11,525 nucleotides of DNA from Candidatus Rifleibacteriota bacterium (lineage in GTDB: Bacteria > Riflebacteria > Ozemobacteria > Ozemobacterales > Ozemobacteraceae), in the NCBI GenBank assembly GCA_022704885.1, contig JAKJFO010000129.1, forward strand, positions 1 through 11,525. The letters run 5' to 3'. This document shows positions 1-7,103 of this stretch, piece by piece. Made by a program: the position numbers and the translations under genes. Within the stretch, counting starts at the first letter, position 1. Each line of letters opens with the position of its first letter. The notes under the pieces are model-generated. The model was given only the letters and a program-made list of their open reading frames with translations. It had not been told where the DNA came from and made no database searches.

Positions 1-220
1 TGAAATACTGTTGCATTTCGATCAGGCCGGTGGTGGTGCGTGGTTTGGCGTGAAGGAGGCCGAGTTCGAGCATCGCGTCTACCAGTTCGGGGTCGTAGAC
101 AAGATTTTGAAGTTCTCTGGCATGAATCTCATGCAGCAGTTCAGCGGTATGCTGCCACTGTCTGACTATTTTTCTGGTGATTTTGTTCTTTTGATCATTA
201 ATGATGGGTTTATTGTTCAT
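1..220 (-). CDS. small helical hypothetical protein, 3' end cut by window edge
   Basis: An open frame reads leftwards from an ATG at 220-218 for 73 codons without a stop and leaves the window at position 1, so the C-terminus is missing. The product begins MNNKPIINDQKNKITRKIVR and continues with charged, leucine-rich helical sequence (QWQHTAELLHEIHARELQNL), then a PRTTTGLIEMQQYF stretch. I see no signal peptide, membrane segment or catalytic motif, and I do not recognise the family with certainty. It starts 16 nt after the stop of the AlbA_2 gene on the same strand, so the two are probably co-transcribed. No strong Shine-Dalgarno is visible; a GGCGGT lies about 10 nt upstream. The frame is favoured over the opposite-strand frame at 11-349 because of its operon-like position and plausible soluble composition. 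Confidence 0.6.
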   Translation of the reverse strand, partial: MNNKPIINDQKNKITRKIVRQWQHTAELLHEIHARELQNLVYDPELVDAMLELGLLHAKPRTTTGLIEMQQYF

Positions 221-236
221 GAAATTCAGACCGCCA

Positions 237-1649
237 TTAAATGGAAGCTTCAGCGAGGATGTAGCAAGTGTTGCGCGCAGACCCGACTTTGCGCAAAATT
301 TGCCGGCTTACCATTTTTTGTAGAATTGTGCGGGCTCTGCGCTCTTTAACGCCAAGATGTGTTACCAGATCTCCGGTTGTGACGCTTTTACGGGTTTTTA
401 ACAGCTGTAATACCTGTATTTCCTGTCTGTAGAAGTTCTTGTCTGAAGGTTCATCAACTGATCCGGCACTATCCGGCACTGATCCGGCACTATCCGGCAC
501 TGATCCGGCACTTTTTGAGGTATTGCGAAAAATTTCGACATCAAAAAAGTCGCCCTTCTCGCGGAAGACCGGCGCTGCAAGACCAGCAGTCGCGCAGGCA
601 GAAATAATGCGGCGAATGCCACTTCCCCACTGCTCGATGTAATCAAGTTCTTTGAAAACACGTGCAACAACTCTGTTTCTGATCTCTGAACGGCCTTCAA
701 GGATCGTTTCCTCGGTCAGAGAACTCGGCAGACCTCCTGGAGAAACGATATTGAGCACGTCATCATAGATTCCAAGCTTGATATCGCGACCGGGGTTGGT
801 GTAGTCGCGGTGAACGAGCGCGTTGATCAGGGCTTCACGTATCGCTGCAAGCGGGATCTCGGGAGTATCGGTTCTTTTCAAACCGTTAATTTCTGCGCGA
901 ATATTTATGTGATTGAGTATGAATGCCAGGGCGCTGTCGAGCTGACCGAACAGATCGCCGGTATACTCCTTTTTATCGAGAAAGACATCCATGTTTTTGC
1001 CTTTGAAGCGACTGCATTTGATTGAAGCATGATCCGGGTGCCCGAGCAGAATGAGCAGGCCATTCGTGGGCAGCAGTTTGTGGTTCTCTTCGATGGCAAG
1101 TTTGAAGTTGAGAAGTTGTTCGGTTTTGAGGTCGCGACCTTTACTGGCGAATCGAGTGAGCAGGGGTTGCAGGTTCAACTCTTCAAGTGTGACTGAATAG
1201 TTAGCCTCTTCATCGAAGCTGCGGTTCAATCTTTGTCTTTCGAGGTCAAGAATGTTCTCCTGACTTGCCTTTCGATTGCTCGAGGCGACCCTGATATAGG
1301 TTCCGGAAAACTTGCCTGACTTCTTGAGATAATAAGGCGGAAGGTTACCGCGAAAAATTTCGACGACCAGAATCAGCTTTCCGTCAAGGTTAACGGTATA
1401 GATGTCTGGAACAATATTCGGATAGCAGCTGTCATATATTATGGATGCGATTGCTTCCCGCGCAGCGTAAAGCTCGGTTTCGGCAAGACCGACAACCTGG
1501 CCTGCATTGTTTACGCCAATTACCAGCTTTCCGCCACTGCTGTTGGAAAAGGCGATCGCGGTTCTGGCAATGTTTTCGCTGCCAGGCAACTTTTCTTTGA
1601 ATTCGAGAGTTTTGCTCTCACCGTTTTTGATTTGAGAAATCAGATTCAT
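237..1649 (-). CDS. AlbA_2 (Schlafen-like) ATP-binding protein with C-terminal winged helix
   Basis: This 470-residue protein is a putative DNA-binding transcriptional regulator or nucleic-acid-acting protein of the AlbA_2 plus HATPase_c_4 family. Residues about 10-130 match the AlbA_2 pattern (SKTLEFKEKLPG, then AFSNSSGGKLVIGVNNAGQ). Residues about 265-350 carry GHKL-like ATP-site motifs: REALINALVHRDY (Asn box), NIVSPGGLP, and RNRVVARVFKELDYIEQWGSGI. Residues 405-465 look like a winged helix (LGVKERRARTILQKM). Between them lies a linker with a SAGSVPD repeat (residues 380-398). The ATG at 1649 starts just before the conserved N-terminus; a GGAAG lies 13 nt upstream, rather far for an RBS. 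A promoter candidate lies at 1687-1713, and a small gene follows 16 nt downstream. Such proteins often sit in accessory or defence-like contexts. The substrate or target cannot be told from sequence. Confidence 0.88.
   Translation of the reverse strand: MNLISQIKNGESKTLEFKEKLPGSENIARTAIAFSNSSGGKLVIGVNNAGQVVGLAETELYAAREAIASIIYDSCYPNIVPDIYTVNLDGKLILVVEIFRGNLPPYYLKKSGKFSGTYIRVASSNRKASQENILDLERQRLNRSFDEEANYSVTLEELNLQPLLTRFASKGRDLKTEQLLNFKLAIEENHKLLPTNGLLILLGHPDHASIKCSRFKGKNMDVFLDKKEYTGDLFGQLDSALAFILNHINIRAEINGLKRTDTPEIPLAAIREALINALVHRDYTNPGRDIKLGIYDDVLNIVSPGGLPSSLTEETILEGRSEIRNRVVARVFKELDYIEQWGSGIRRIISACATAGLAAPVFREKGDFFDVEIFRNTSKSAGSVPDSAGSVPDSAGSVDEPSDKNFYRQEIQVLQLLKTRKSVTTGDLVTHLGVKERRARTILQKMVSRQILRKVGSARNTCYILAEASI
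456..512 (-). repeat. 21-bp tandem repeat encoding (PDSAGSV)n in the AlbA_2-gene linker
   Basis: On the plus strand the 21-bp unit TGATCCGGCACTATCCGGCAC occurs at 459-479 and 480-500, followed by 11 bases of a third copy (501-511). Each unit is itself an 11-nt plus a 10-nt near-repeat sharing ATCCGGCAC. It encodes SAGSV-PDSAGSV-PDSAGSV (residues 380-398) between the ATP-binding domain and the winged helix. Gain or loss of whole units keeps frame. Gain or loss of a 10- or 11-nt half unit would shift frame before the winged helix. Confidence 0.9.
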
Positions 1650-1686
1650 CTGTATATAACGTCTTCCGTGGCTGATCTATAAAAAT

Positions 1687-1713
1687 ATTATAGCATGCAT
1701 CGATGAGCGTAAA
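1687..1713 (-). promoter_or_regulatory. putative sigma-70-type promoter for the AlbA_2 gene
   Basis: Read on the minus strand, a perfect TATAAT (1692-1687) is preceded by TTTACG (1713-1708, 4 of 6 matches to TTGACA) with a 15-bp spacer, a little short. Transcription would begin near 1680, about 30 nt before the ATG at 1649. The region is AT-rich and faces the correct gene. The -35 element is weak, so the call rests mainly on the -10 box and position. Confidence 0.45.
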
Positions 1714-1719
1714 TAGAAG

Positions 1720-1765
1720 AAAAAATCGACAACGATAACGACAACGACAACGACAACGATTTTTT
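1720..1765. repeat. AACGA(C/T) hexamer array inside a 9-bp inverted repeat
   Basis: Five consecutive hexamers run from 1731 to 1760: AACGAT, three AACGAC, AACGAT. They are enclosed by a perfect inverted repeat, AAAAAATCG (1720-1728) and CGATTTTTT (1757-1765), with a 28-nt loop that holds most of the array. The element sits between the two divergent promoter candidates. The stem is AT-rich and weak as a terminator, although each strand ends in six T. It could be a direct-repeat operator, a bent-DNA spacer or a simple microsatellite. Confidence 0.8.
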
Positions 1766-1793
1766 AGAACAGCGGGAAGGAAAAATTTACGGC

Positions 1794-1822
1794 TTGTTAG
1801 GGGTGGGGGTCTGTGATATTAT
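1794..1822 (+). promoter_or_regulatory. putative promoter for the pseudopilin operon
   Basis: TTGTTA (1794-1799, 4 of 6) and TATTAT (1817-1822, 5 of 6) are separated by exactly 17 bp. The spacer (1800-1816) is unusually G-rich, with runs of four and five G. The predicted start of transcription (about 1828-1830) falls at or next to the pilin ATG at 1830, which would make a nearly leaderless mRNA. Support is limited to box matches and spacing; an upstream promoter starting at TTTACG (1786) cannot be excluded. Confidence 0.4.
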
Positions 1823-1829
1823 TTGGCGC

Positions 1830-2567
1830 ATGAATAGACAAGCATTTTCTTTGATTGAACTGTTGATCGTCGTTACCATCATCGCGATACTGGTGGGCGT
1901 TGCTTTGCCATATTATCAGGACTACGTCAAGGAGACGCGTCTGACCAAGGCCAAGCATGAGCTCGATATCATCAAGCAGGCGCTGATCAAGCACGATACT
2001 TTCGAGGAACGGGCCTATGTGGCCAGCGACCCGCGCGTGCTGCTGGGCAAGTATCTGCAGGACCTGCCGCGCGACCCCTGGGGGCGCGATTATGAGGTTG
2101 ACTGGCTCAAGGGCCAGGTGCGTTCGCTTGGACCTGATCACAATCTCGAACGCGATAACATTACCGTCGATTATAAGGCTCCGTTAACTTTGCAGAAAGC
2201 AACATGGGTCGATGTCGACAACAATCGGCAGATAAGCCTGAATGATTTGCTCAGACTCGAATTCTCGAGATTTATAGCCACGGGTCCCGGAACAATTAAT
2301 TATTCTTCTGCTTCAAATACTGGTGATTTATGGTTTTCCGAGGATGTGCATCTTGGCTCTCTCGTTCCGGCAACTTTGTCTGCTTCAATCACCAACGAGT
2401 TGCTTCTATATTTCAACGGTGTGGCAAGCCATACCAGCCTCAATCTGGGGTCTTCTACCGTGGGAGTTGCTCTTCAGAACGACATTATCATTGATTATTC
2501 CGGTCGCAAAGCCTGTGGAACCCAGGGCGAATACCCGGCGGTCGAAGTAATAATCAAGGCAAATTAA
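1830..2567 (+). CDS. GspG-like type II secretion/type IV pseudopilin with extra C-terminal domain
   Basis: This is a 245-residue prepilin, inserted in the inner membrane and processed by prepilin peptidase. The N-terminus MNRQAFSLIELLIVV is a class III leader: cleavage is expected before Phe6, and the +5 glutamate is Glu10. Ala sits at -1, where Gly is usual. The hydrophobic helix spans about residues 6-28. Residues 79-103 (LPRDPWGRDY, then SLGPD) match the GspG core, whose loop binds calcium in known structures. Residues about 115-245 are an added domain that ordinary GspG (about 140 residues) lacks; it opens with an EF-hand/dockerin-like loop at residues 128-139. The ATG at 1830 was chosen over an upstream in-frame TTG (1794) because it gives a standard short leader, although no Shine-Dalgarno precedes it. 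Base composition changes sharply between the two halves. The stop codon touches the next ATG. Confidence 0.88.
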   Translation: MNRQAFSLIELLIVVTIIAILVGVALPYYQDYVKETRLTKAKHELDIIKQALIKHDTFEERAYVASDPRVLLGKYLQDLPRDPWGRDYEVDWLKGQVRSLGPDHNLERDNITVDYKAPLTLQKATWVDVDNNRQISLNDLLRLEFSRFIATGPGTINYSSASNTGDLWFSEDVHLGSLVPATLSASITNELLLYFNGVASHTSLNLGSSTVGVALQNDIIIDYSGRKACGTQGEYPAVEVIIKAN

Positions 2568-5381
2568 ATGGCTAAGCATAAGGTGCGCAACGCGACCGCC
2601 AATGTGCGTTCGCAGGCGGGGGCTTCGACGTCGGCGGCGTTTCTTGACCCGATCGAGGAAATGCTGCATCGGACTTTTCGCAAAAGCCCGAAAGAAGCGC
2701 GCGCCGACCTTTCGCTGACCGACTGGATTGTCTACATCGGCATTCTGCTTGTTATCCTGATTATGCCGTTTCTTTACAGCCGGGCTACCACCGAAAATTT
2801 TCTGACTCCCAAGGAATTTTTTTCGAAAATAGCAATAGTGCTGCTGGCCGGCATCTACTGTACCAGAGTATTCACCCGCCGCAAAATCGTGCTGGCGCGA
2901 ACCAGCATCGACCTTCCGCTGGCGCTGTTTTTTGGTTTCGCAACGTTCTCGGTTCTCTGGAACTACAACATGCCATCGGCAGTGCGCGACCTGCGCGGGG
3001 TTTTCAGTGTTCTGTTGCTGTTCCCGCTGATCGTTAACGTCGTGCGCAGTCGCTGGCAAGTCGAACTGATCCTGTGGGTCGTCATTTTTACTGGAATCGC
3101 CACTTCGACGATCGGTATCATGGAAACCTACAATTTCTATTTCAAGTTTGACGCTCAGAACCTTGTTCAATTCGTGAGAGACGACGTGGAGGCGGGCAGG
3201 ATCGATCCCAATGGTTACTATCTGCCGCTTTTTCCGCAGCTGGCTGATCCAAAGCGCCAGATGTTCTCGGTTGTATCAACATTCGGAAATCGCAACTATC
3301 TGGGCACTTTTGCCATGTTCACGGCATTTCTGCCGCTGGCCTTCTTTTTTTACTATCGCAGTCTGGCCATGAAAGTAGTTTCGATGGGGCTTTATGCGTG
3401 GATGCTATATGGCCTGTATATCACGCGCTGTCGAGCCGCATTGATCGGCATTGGTATTGGTATCTTCTATATGGTGATCATGATTGCGCTCAACGATCGC
3501 AATCGCCAGCTTATTCGCCGTCATGCCAGTTTTTTTGTGGTAGCGGTCGTACTGATTTTCGCAGGTCTGTTTGTGGTTTCGATTAAAACGATGAGCACCG
3601 ACAGTGTTCTCGACAAGCTGAAAACGACACTTACCCTCGAACGCACTACCAGTAATACCTACGAGCGCATGTGGGTATGGTATGCCACCATTCAAGGCTT
3701 CAATAAATCTGTTGGCAGCTGGCTGTTCGGCCGCGGTTTTGGTTCTTATAAGCACTTTTTTCCGTATCAGGAAGCCGAAACTTTCAGTGATGCCAACAAA
3801 GAGACGTTTACGGCGGTGACTTTCCGTCAGGCTCATAACGACTGGCTGCAGGTTCTGGCTGAACTGGGAATCACCGGTCTGATACTTTTCTGCTTTCTGG
3901 TATTCAGATTTTTTGCGAGCATTCAGGGAGCCTTGCGACGTGAAATCTATACCCGACCGGAAGGGCAGATGAATGGCGATCATATATTGTTGATCGGAAT
4001 CGCCGCGGCGATGGTTGCACAGCTGCTGGCGGCCCTGCCTGATTTTCCTTTCCATCGTATCGAAACGGCAGTATATGCCGTTTTGTTTCTGTCACTGGTG
4101 CCGGTTATGACCGAAACCGACTTTTTTCTTTCGCCGCTGGAACGCCGCCAGTTGCCGGTTCAGCCGATAGTTGGCGTGGCCTTTGCTCTGCTGGCAGCGG
4201 TGGCCTCGGTAATGGGCGCCTATTATGAGTGGCGCTGCTGGCAAGCTGACGAGCTGGTGAGAAATGCTGACATGTATATGCGGCATACGCAGGCTGAGGC
4301 TCAAAACGCGGCCAAGTCGATGCTTTTGCGGGCGGTCGAACTTGACCCGTTGCCTGGTGATCCGTATCTCAAGCTCTCTCAGATTTATCAGCAGCAGGGC
4401 GACCATGAGCTTGCGCTCAATTATGCCGATAAATCGCTGAGAAACATCAACTTCAATGCGCGCTCGACCTATCATTCTGCGATTTTTCGCAAGATGCATA
4501 TCTATTATCATCTGCTCAACAACCTGCCCGAAGCCTACCGTTACGCGACGCAGGGTCTCGATCTCACCTGTGGCGCCGCCCGTTCTATCTATTACATGTA
4601 TGGCGGCAAAATCGCGCTCGACATCACGAGATATCCGATTCCCGAAGACCGGCGCACAGAACTGTTGAATCAGGCTGAAACCTGGCTTAAGCGCGCTCTC
4701 AATTTCGAAGGTTTCGAGTTGCAGGCAAAGGCTTCGCTGGCCGTGATAATGGCCGGAAAGCAGCAGTGGCAGGAAGCATTTGAATATGCCGCCAGCGTTT
4801 CGGCGCAGGTTGCCGAGCGGGACCCGACCATGCTGAACATCGTCGGTATCGCAGCATCTAATCTTGGCGACCAGGCCCGGGCCGAAGCGGCTCTTAACAA
4901 GGCTCTCGAACTGAGCCCGGGCAATATGGTGTTCAAGCGCGATCTTGGCGTGGTTTATATAAGATCGCAGCGCCTCGACCTTGCCCGTCCGCATCTCGAA
5001 GATGTCGCTCTGTCTGCTGCTCCGCCAGAGATAAAGCAGCATGCTCAGGCGCTGATCGCCTCAGTAACCGAAGCCGAAATTGGTATGGTGAAAAACCTTC
5101 TCAGCAGCGGACATGGCGTGCATGCGCAGCCGATTCTACAGCGCCTGCATACTGCGCGCACCGTCAGCGAAGAACAGAAAAAATGGGCTGAAGACACGCT
5201 CGTTAAAATAAACCGTCTGCCGGCTGAAGCTCCGCAGGAGCAGCCGCCCCAGCAGCCTCTTCCCAACGCTATTATCAATGGCCAGCCGGTCAGTGTTCCG
5301 CAACCGCAGTTGCCAGATGCCGTCGTCGATGGAGTGCCGGTGAGCCTGCCCGCAGCGGCTTCGACTGTCGTCGAGCCCTGA
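2568..5381 (+). CDS. O-antigen ligase/Wzy_C family membrane protein with C-terminal TPRs
   Basis: This 937-residue polytopic enzyme-like protein belongs to the O-antigen ligase/polymerase/PglL superfamily. Its members move lipid-linked glycans to lipid A, a growing polymer or pilin proteins on the periplasmic side. After a basic soluble N-terminus, membrane segments begin at about residue 53 and continue to about residue 560. Two hallmarks of the Wzy_C region are visible: ITRCRAALIGIG near residue 285, with arginines in the usual segment, and RQAHNDWLQVLAELGITG at 420-437, where His423 is the conserved histidine. Residues about 570-830 are TPR-like helical repeats (for example NIVGIAASNLGDQARAEAAL). 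The last 50 residues are Pro/Gln-rich with a duplicated motif. It starts directly after the pseudopilin stop, with AAGG 8 nt upstream. Gene order suggests pilin glycosylation, but polymerase or ligase roles are equally possible. Confidence 0.85.
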   Translation: MAKHKVRNATANVRSQAGASTSAAFLDPIEEMLHRTFRKSPKEARADLSLTDWIVYIGILLVILIMPFLYSRATTENFLTPKEFFSKIAIVLLAGIYCTRVFTRRKIVLARTSIDLPLALFFGFATFSVLWNYNMPSAVRDLRGVFSVLLLFPLIVNVVRSRWQVELILWVVIFTGIATSTIGIMETYNFYFKFDAQNLVQFVRDDVEAGRIDPNGYYLPLFPQLADPKRQMFSVVSTFGNRNYLGTFAMFTAFLPLAFFFYYRSLAMKVVSMGLYAWMLYGLYITRCRAALIGIGIGIFYMVIMIALNDRNRQLIRRHASFFVVAVVLIFAGLFVVSIKTMSTDSVLDKLKTTLTLERTTSNTYERMWVWYATIQGFNKSVGSWLFGRGFGSYKHFFPYQEAETFSDANKETFTAVTFRQAHNDWLQVLAELGITGLILFCFLVFRFFASIQGALRREIYTRPEGQMNGDHILLIGIAAAMVAQLLAALPDFPFHRIETAVYAVLFLSLVPVMTETDFFLSPLERRQLPVQPIVGVAFALLAAVASVMGAYYEWRCWQADELVRNADMYMRHTQAEAQNAAKSMLLRAVELDPLPGDPYLKLSQIYQQQGDHELALNYADKSLRNINFNARSTYHSAIFRKMHIYYHLLNNLPEAYRYATQGLDLTCGAARSIYYMYGGKIALDITRYPIPEDRRTELLNQAETWLKRALNFEGFELQAKASLAVIMAGKQQWQEAFEYAASVSAQVAERDPTMLNIVGIAASNLGDQARAEAALNKALELSPGNMVFKRDLGVVYIRSQRLDLARPHLEDVALSAAPPEIKQHAQALIASVTEAEIGMVKNLLSSGHGVHAQPILQRLHTARTVSEEQKKWAEDTLVKINRLPAEAPQEQPPQQPLPNAIINGQPVSVPQPQLPDAVVDGVPVSLPAAASTVVEP
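5259..5351 (+). repeat. duplicated LP-x-A-(I/V)2-x-G-x-P-V-S motif in the Wzy_C protein tail
   Basis: Two 14-residue units, LPNAIINGQPVSVP (residues 898-911) and LPDAVVDGVPVSLP (915-928), lie close to the C-terminus of the O-antigen-ligase-like protein. They are separated by QPQ and preceded by a Pro/Gln-rich stretch. The protein motif is conserved more clearly than the DNA, so this is an old duplication or a selected motif. Its function is unknown. Confidence 0.7.
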
Positions 5382-5396
5382 TCTACAAGGAATGTC

Positions 5397-7091
5397 ATGA
5401 AATATTCACGTATACTGGTTTTTGTTGCAGTTGTCATCGTTTCGCTCTCGGTAGTTGGTTGCTGTCAGAAAACAGCTTCATTGCCAGAAAAAGTAGAGGC
5501 CATGCTGAATGATGGCAGTGGTAAGGTCGTTCGCCTCGGTATTTACGGCGACCCGATGGGGTTGAACCCGATCGGCCATCTGAATGCTGAATATAGTCGG
5601 ATGGTCGGCAATTTCGTGCATGCCAGCCCGATACGCAAGCTTGCCGATGGCAGTTTTGAGCCGTATCTTTTCGATTCATACTGGCTGAGCCGCGGCGAAA
5701 ACGAGACTATAATTCTCGAGGCGGTCTGGAAAAACAATCTCAAATGGCATGACGGCACGGTCTTCGATCCGCGTGACCTCGAATTTACCTTCGAACAGAT
5801 GAAAAACGAAAAGATCCAGAGCCCGTATGCCGAGCTGGTAAAGGGCGTGGTCAGTATTTCTTCGTTCGGTCAGGGTAAACGCACCAGAATCGTTTTTGCC
5901 TCAGACTCGCGCCGCTATCTCGATCTTCTGACGGTGGGCATTTTGCCGTCGCATCTGTTGAAGGGGCTCGAATATTCAGAACCGGTGTTGCCATCAGCAT
6001 TCAAGAGCAACGCTGAAGAAGAAGCACCTGCTTCTTATACCTGGGCGACTTATATCGACAAACCGGTTGGTCTTGGTCCCTACAGCATAAAAGAGCGCGA
6101 CAAGGGCGCTTATCTTCTTCTTGAGCCCAGTCCGTATTTTTATGATACCGCAGTTGCTTCACGCCCGCAGGTGCTGATTCACAGCAGTTTTAATTATCAG
6201 CAGCTGATCACTGATTTTCGTTCGAAACGATACGACTGGATAAGCCTGCCGTCGTTGCTGGCTGAGCAACTTGAACTGATGAAAATCGAAGATATCAGAA
6301 TGGTGCGGTATCCTAATTCTGCCCGACTGCTGTGGGTATTCAATACCCGTCGGGCACCTCTCGATGACGCTGGTTTCAGACAGGCTCTCGATCTGCTTGT
6401 CGATCGCAGCAGAATCAAAAACCAGTTCCATGCAGATGCAACACTGCTCTATCAGAACCCTCTCGCCAGCAGTACTGCAACGCCAGAGTCGCGTGAAAAC
6501 CGACTGACACAGGCTTTGAAGATTCTCGATGAATCAGGCGCCAGAGACAGCAATGGCGACGGCATTCGTGAACTCGCCGGCAAGCCCTGTGAAATCAGCA
6601 TTCTGGTAAATGACGATAATCTAACCCGTCGGGTTATCGCAGACAAACTGGTCGAAGATCTTAGATATGCAGGCATAAAAGCCTCGGTTGAAGCGGTTTC
6701 GTGGGCGGAGTTTGCTGGTTCGAGGCTCAAGGCGGGTAGTTTTGATACGGCCCTTTTGAGCTACCAGTTGCCGGCTGCCGGAAACTGGGTCGCTTTTTTG
6801 CACTCTGCGCCCAATGTGCTCGACAACCTGAATTTTGCCGGGGTCGCTGATGATGAACTCGACAAGGCTTTATTGAAGCTTGACTCGGTTTTTGTTGACG
6901 AAGATACGCCGGCAGCGCGCGCAACCGTATCGCGTTATCTGGAAGAAAACAAGCCAGTGGCTTTTCTGCTGCAGCCTAACGACCTTGGCATGTATCATGA
7001 TGTGGCTGGCTCTGCGGTCGCTTCGAACACCGTTTGGAACGACATCTTGAACTGGCGCCTGCTTTTTGGCCCAGAAAATTCAAAGCTGTAA
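5397..7091 (+). CDS. SBP_bac_5 family lipoprotein, peptide/nickel-type ABC substrate-binding protein
   Basis: This 564-residue protein would capture peptides or related solutes outside the inner membrane and deliver them to an Opp/Dpp-type importer. Residues 1-21 are a lipoprotein signal peptide with lipobox VVGC, so Cys22 should be the lipidated residue (Cys23 is adjacent). The mature part shows the family 5 layout: LGIYGDPMGLNPI near the start, LKWHDGTVFDPRDLEFTFEQ for the conserved W-x-D-G-x-x-F segment, RRAPLDDAGFRQALDLLVDR in the second lobe, and DSNGDGIRELAGKP, a loop common in this family. AAGGAA at 5387-5392 is a good ribosome binding site close to the ATG. The gene begins 15 nt after the Wzy_C gene and ends 12 nt before the first ATPase gene. 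Normally permeases follow; here they do not. The true ligand cannot be read from sequence. Confidence 0.9.
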   Translation: MKYSRILVFVAVVIVSLSVVGCCQKTASLPEKVEAMLNDGSGKVVRLGIYGDPMGLNPIGHLNAEYSRMVGNFVHASPIRKLADGSFEPYLFDSYWLSRGENETIILEAVWKNNLKWHDGTVFDPRDLEFTFEQMKNEKIQSPYAELVKGVVSISSFGQGKRTRIVFASDSRRYLDLLTVGILPSHLLKGLEYSEPVLPSAFKSNAEEEAPASYTWATYIDKPVGLGPYSIKERDKGAYLLLEPSPYFYDTAVASRPQVLIHSSFNYQQLITDFRSKRYDWISLPSLLAEQLELMKIEDIRMVRYPNSARLLWVFNTRRAPLDDAGFRQALDLLVDRSRIKNQFHADATLLYQNPLASSTATPESRENRLTQALKILDESGARDSNGDGIRELAGKPCEISILVNDDNLTRRVIADKLVEDLRYAGIKASVEAVSWAEFAGSRLKAGSFDTALLSYQLPAAGNWVAFLHSAPNVLDNLNFAGVADDELDKALLKLDSVFVDEDTPAARATVSRYLEENKPVAFLLQPNDLGMYHDVAGSAVASNTVWNDILNWRLLFGPENSKL

Positions 7092-7103
7092 GGCGGTTCT
7101 GCC

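Noticed and set aside
11..349. Plus-strand open frame of 112 codons
   Set aside because: It lies opposite the partial small gene (1-220) and the end of the AlbA_2 gene. The minus-strand frames have operon-like spacing and family resemblance; this one has none.
1731..1760. Possible CRISPR-like or iteron array
   Set aside because: The hexamers are contiguous with no spacers and there is no replication gene nearby; it is better called a short tandem repeat.
1720..1765. Bidirectional intrinsic terminator
   Set aside because: The stem is mostly A:T with a 28-nt loop, and it sits upstream of both divergent genes rather than after any gene.
2406..3170. Minus-strand open frame of 254 codons
   Set aside because: It lies antisense to the pilin and Wzy_C genes, with a low-complexity Arg/Gln/His-rich product typical of a shadow frame.
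4092..5042. Minus-strand open frame of 316 codons
   Set aside because: It is fully antisense to the TPR region of the Wzy_C gene, with no recognisable domain and no ribosome binding site of note.
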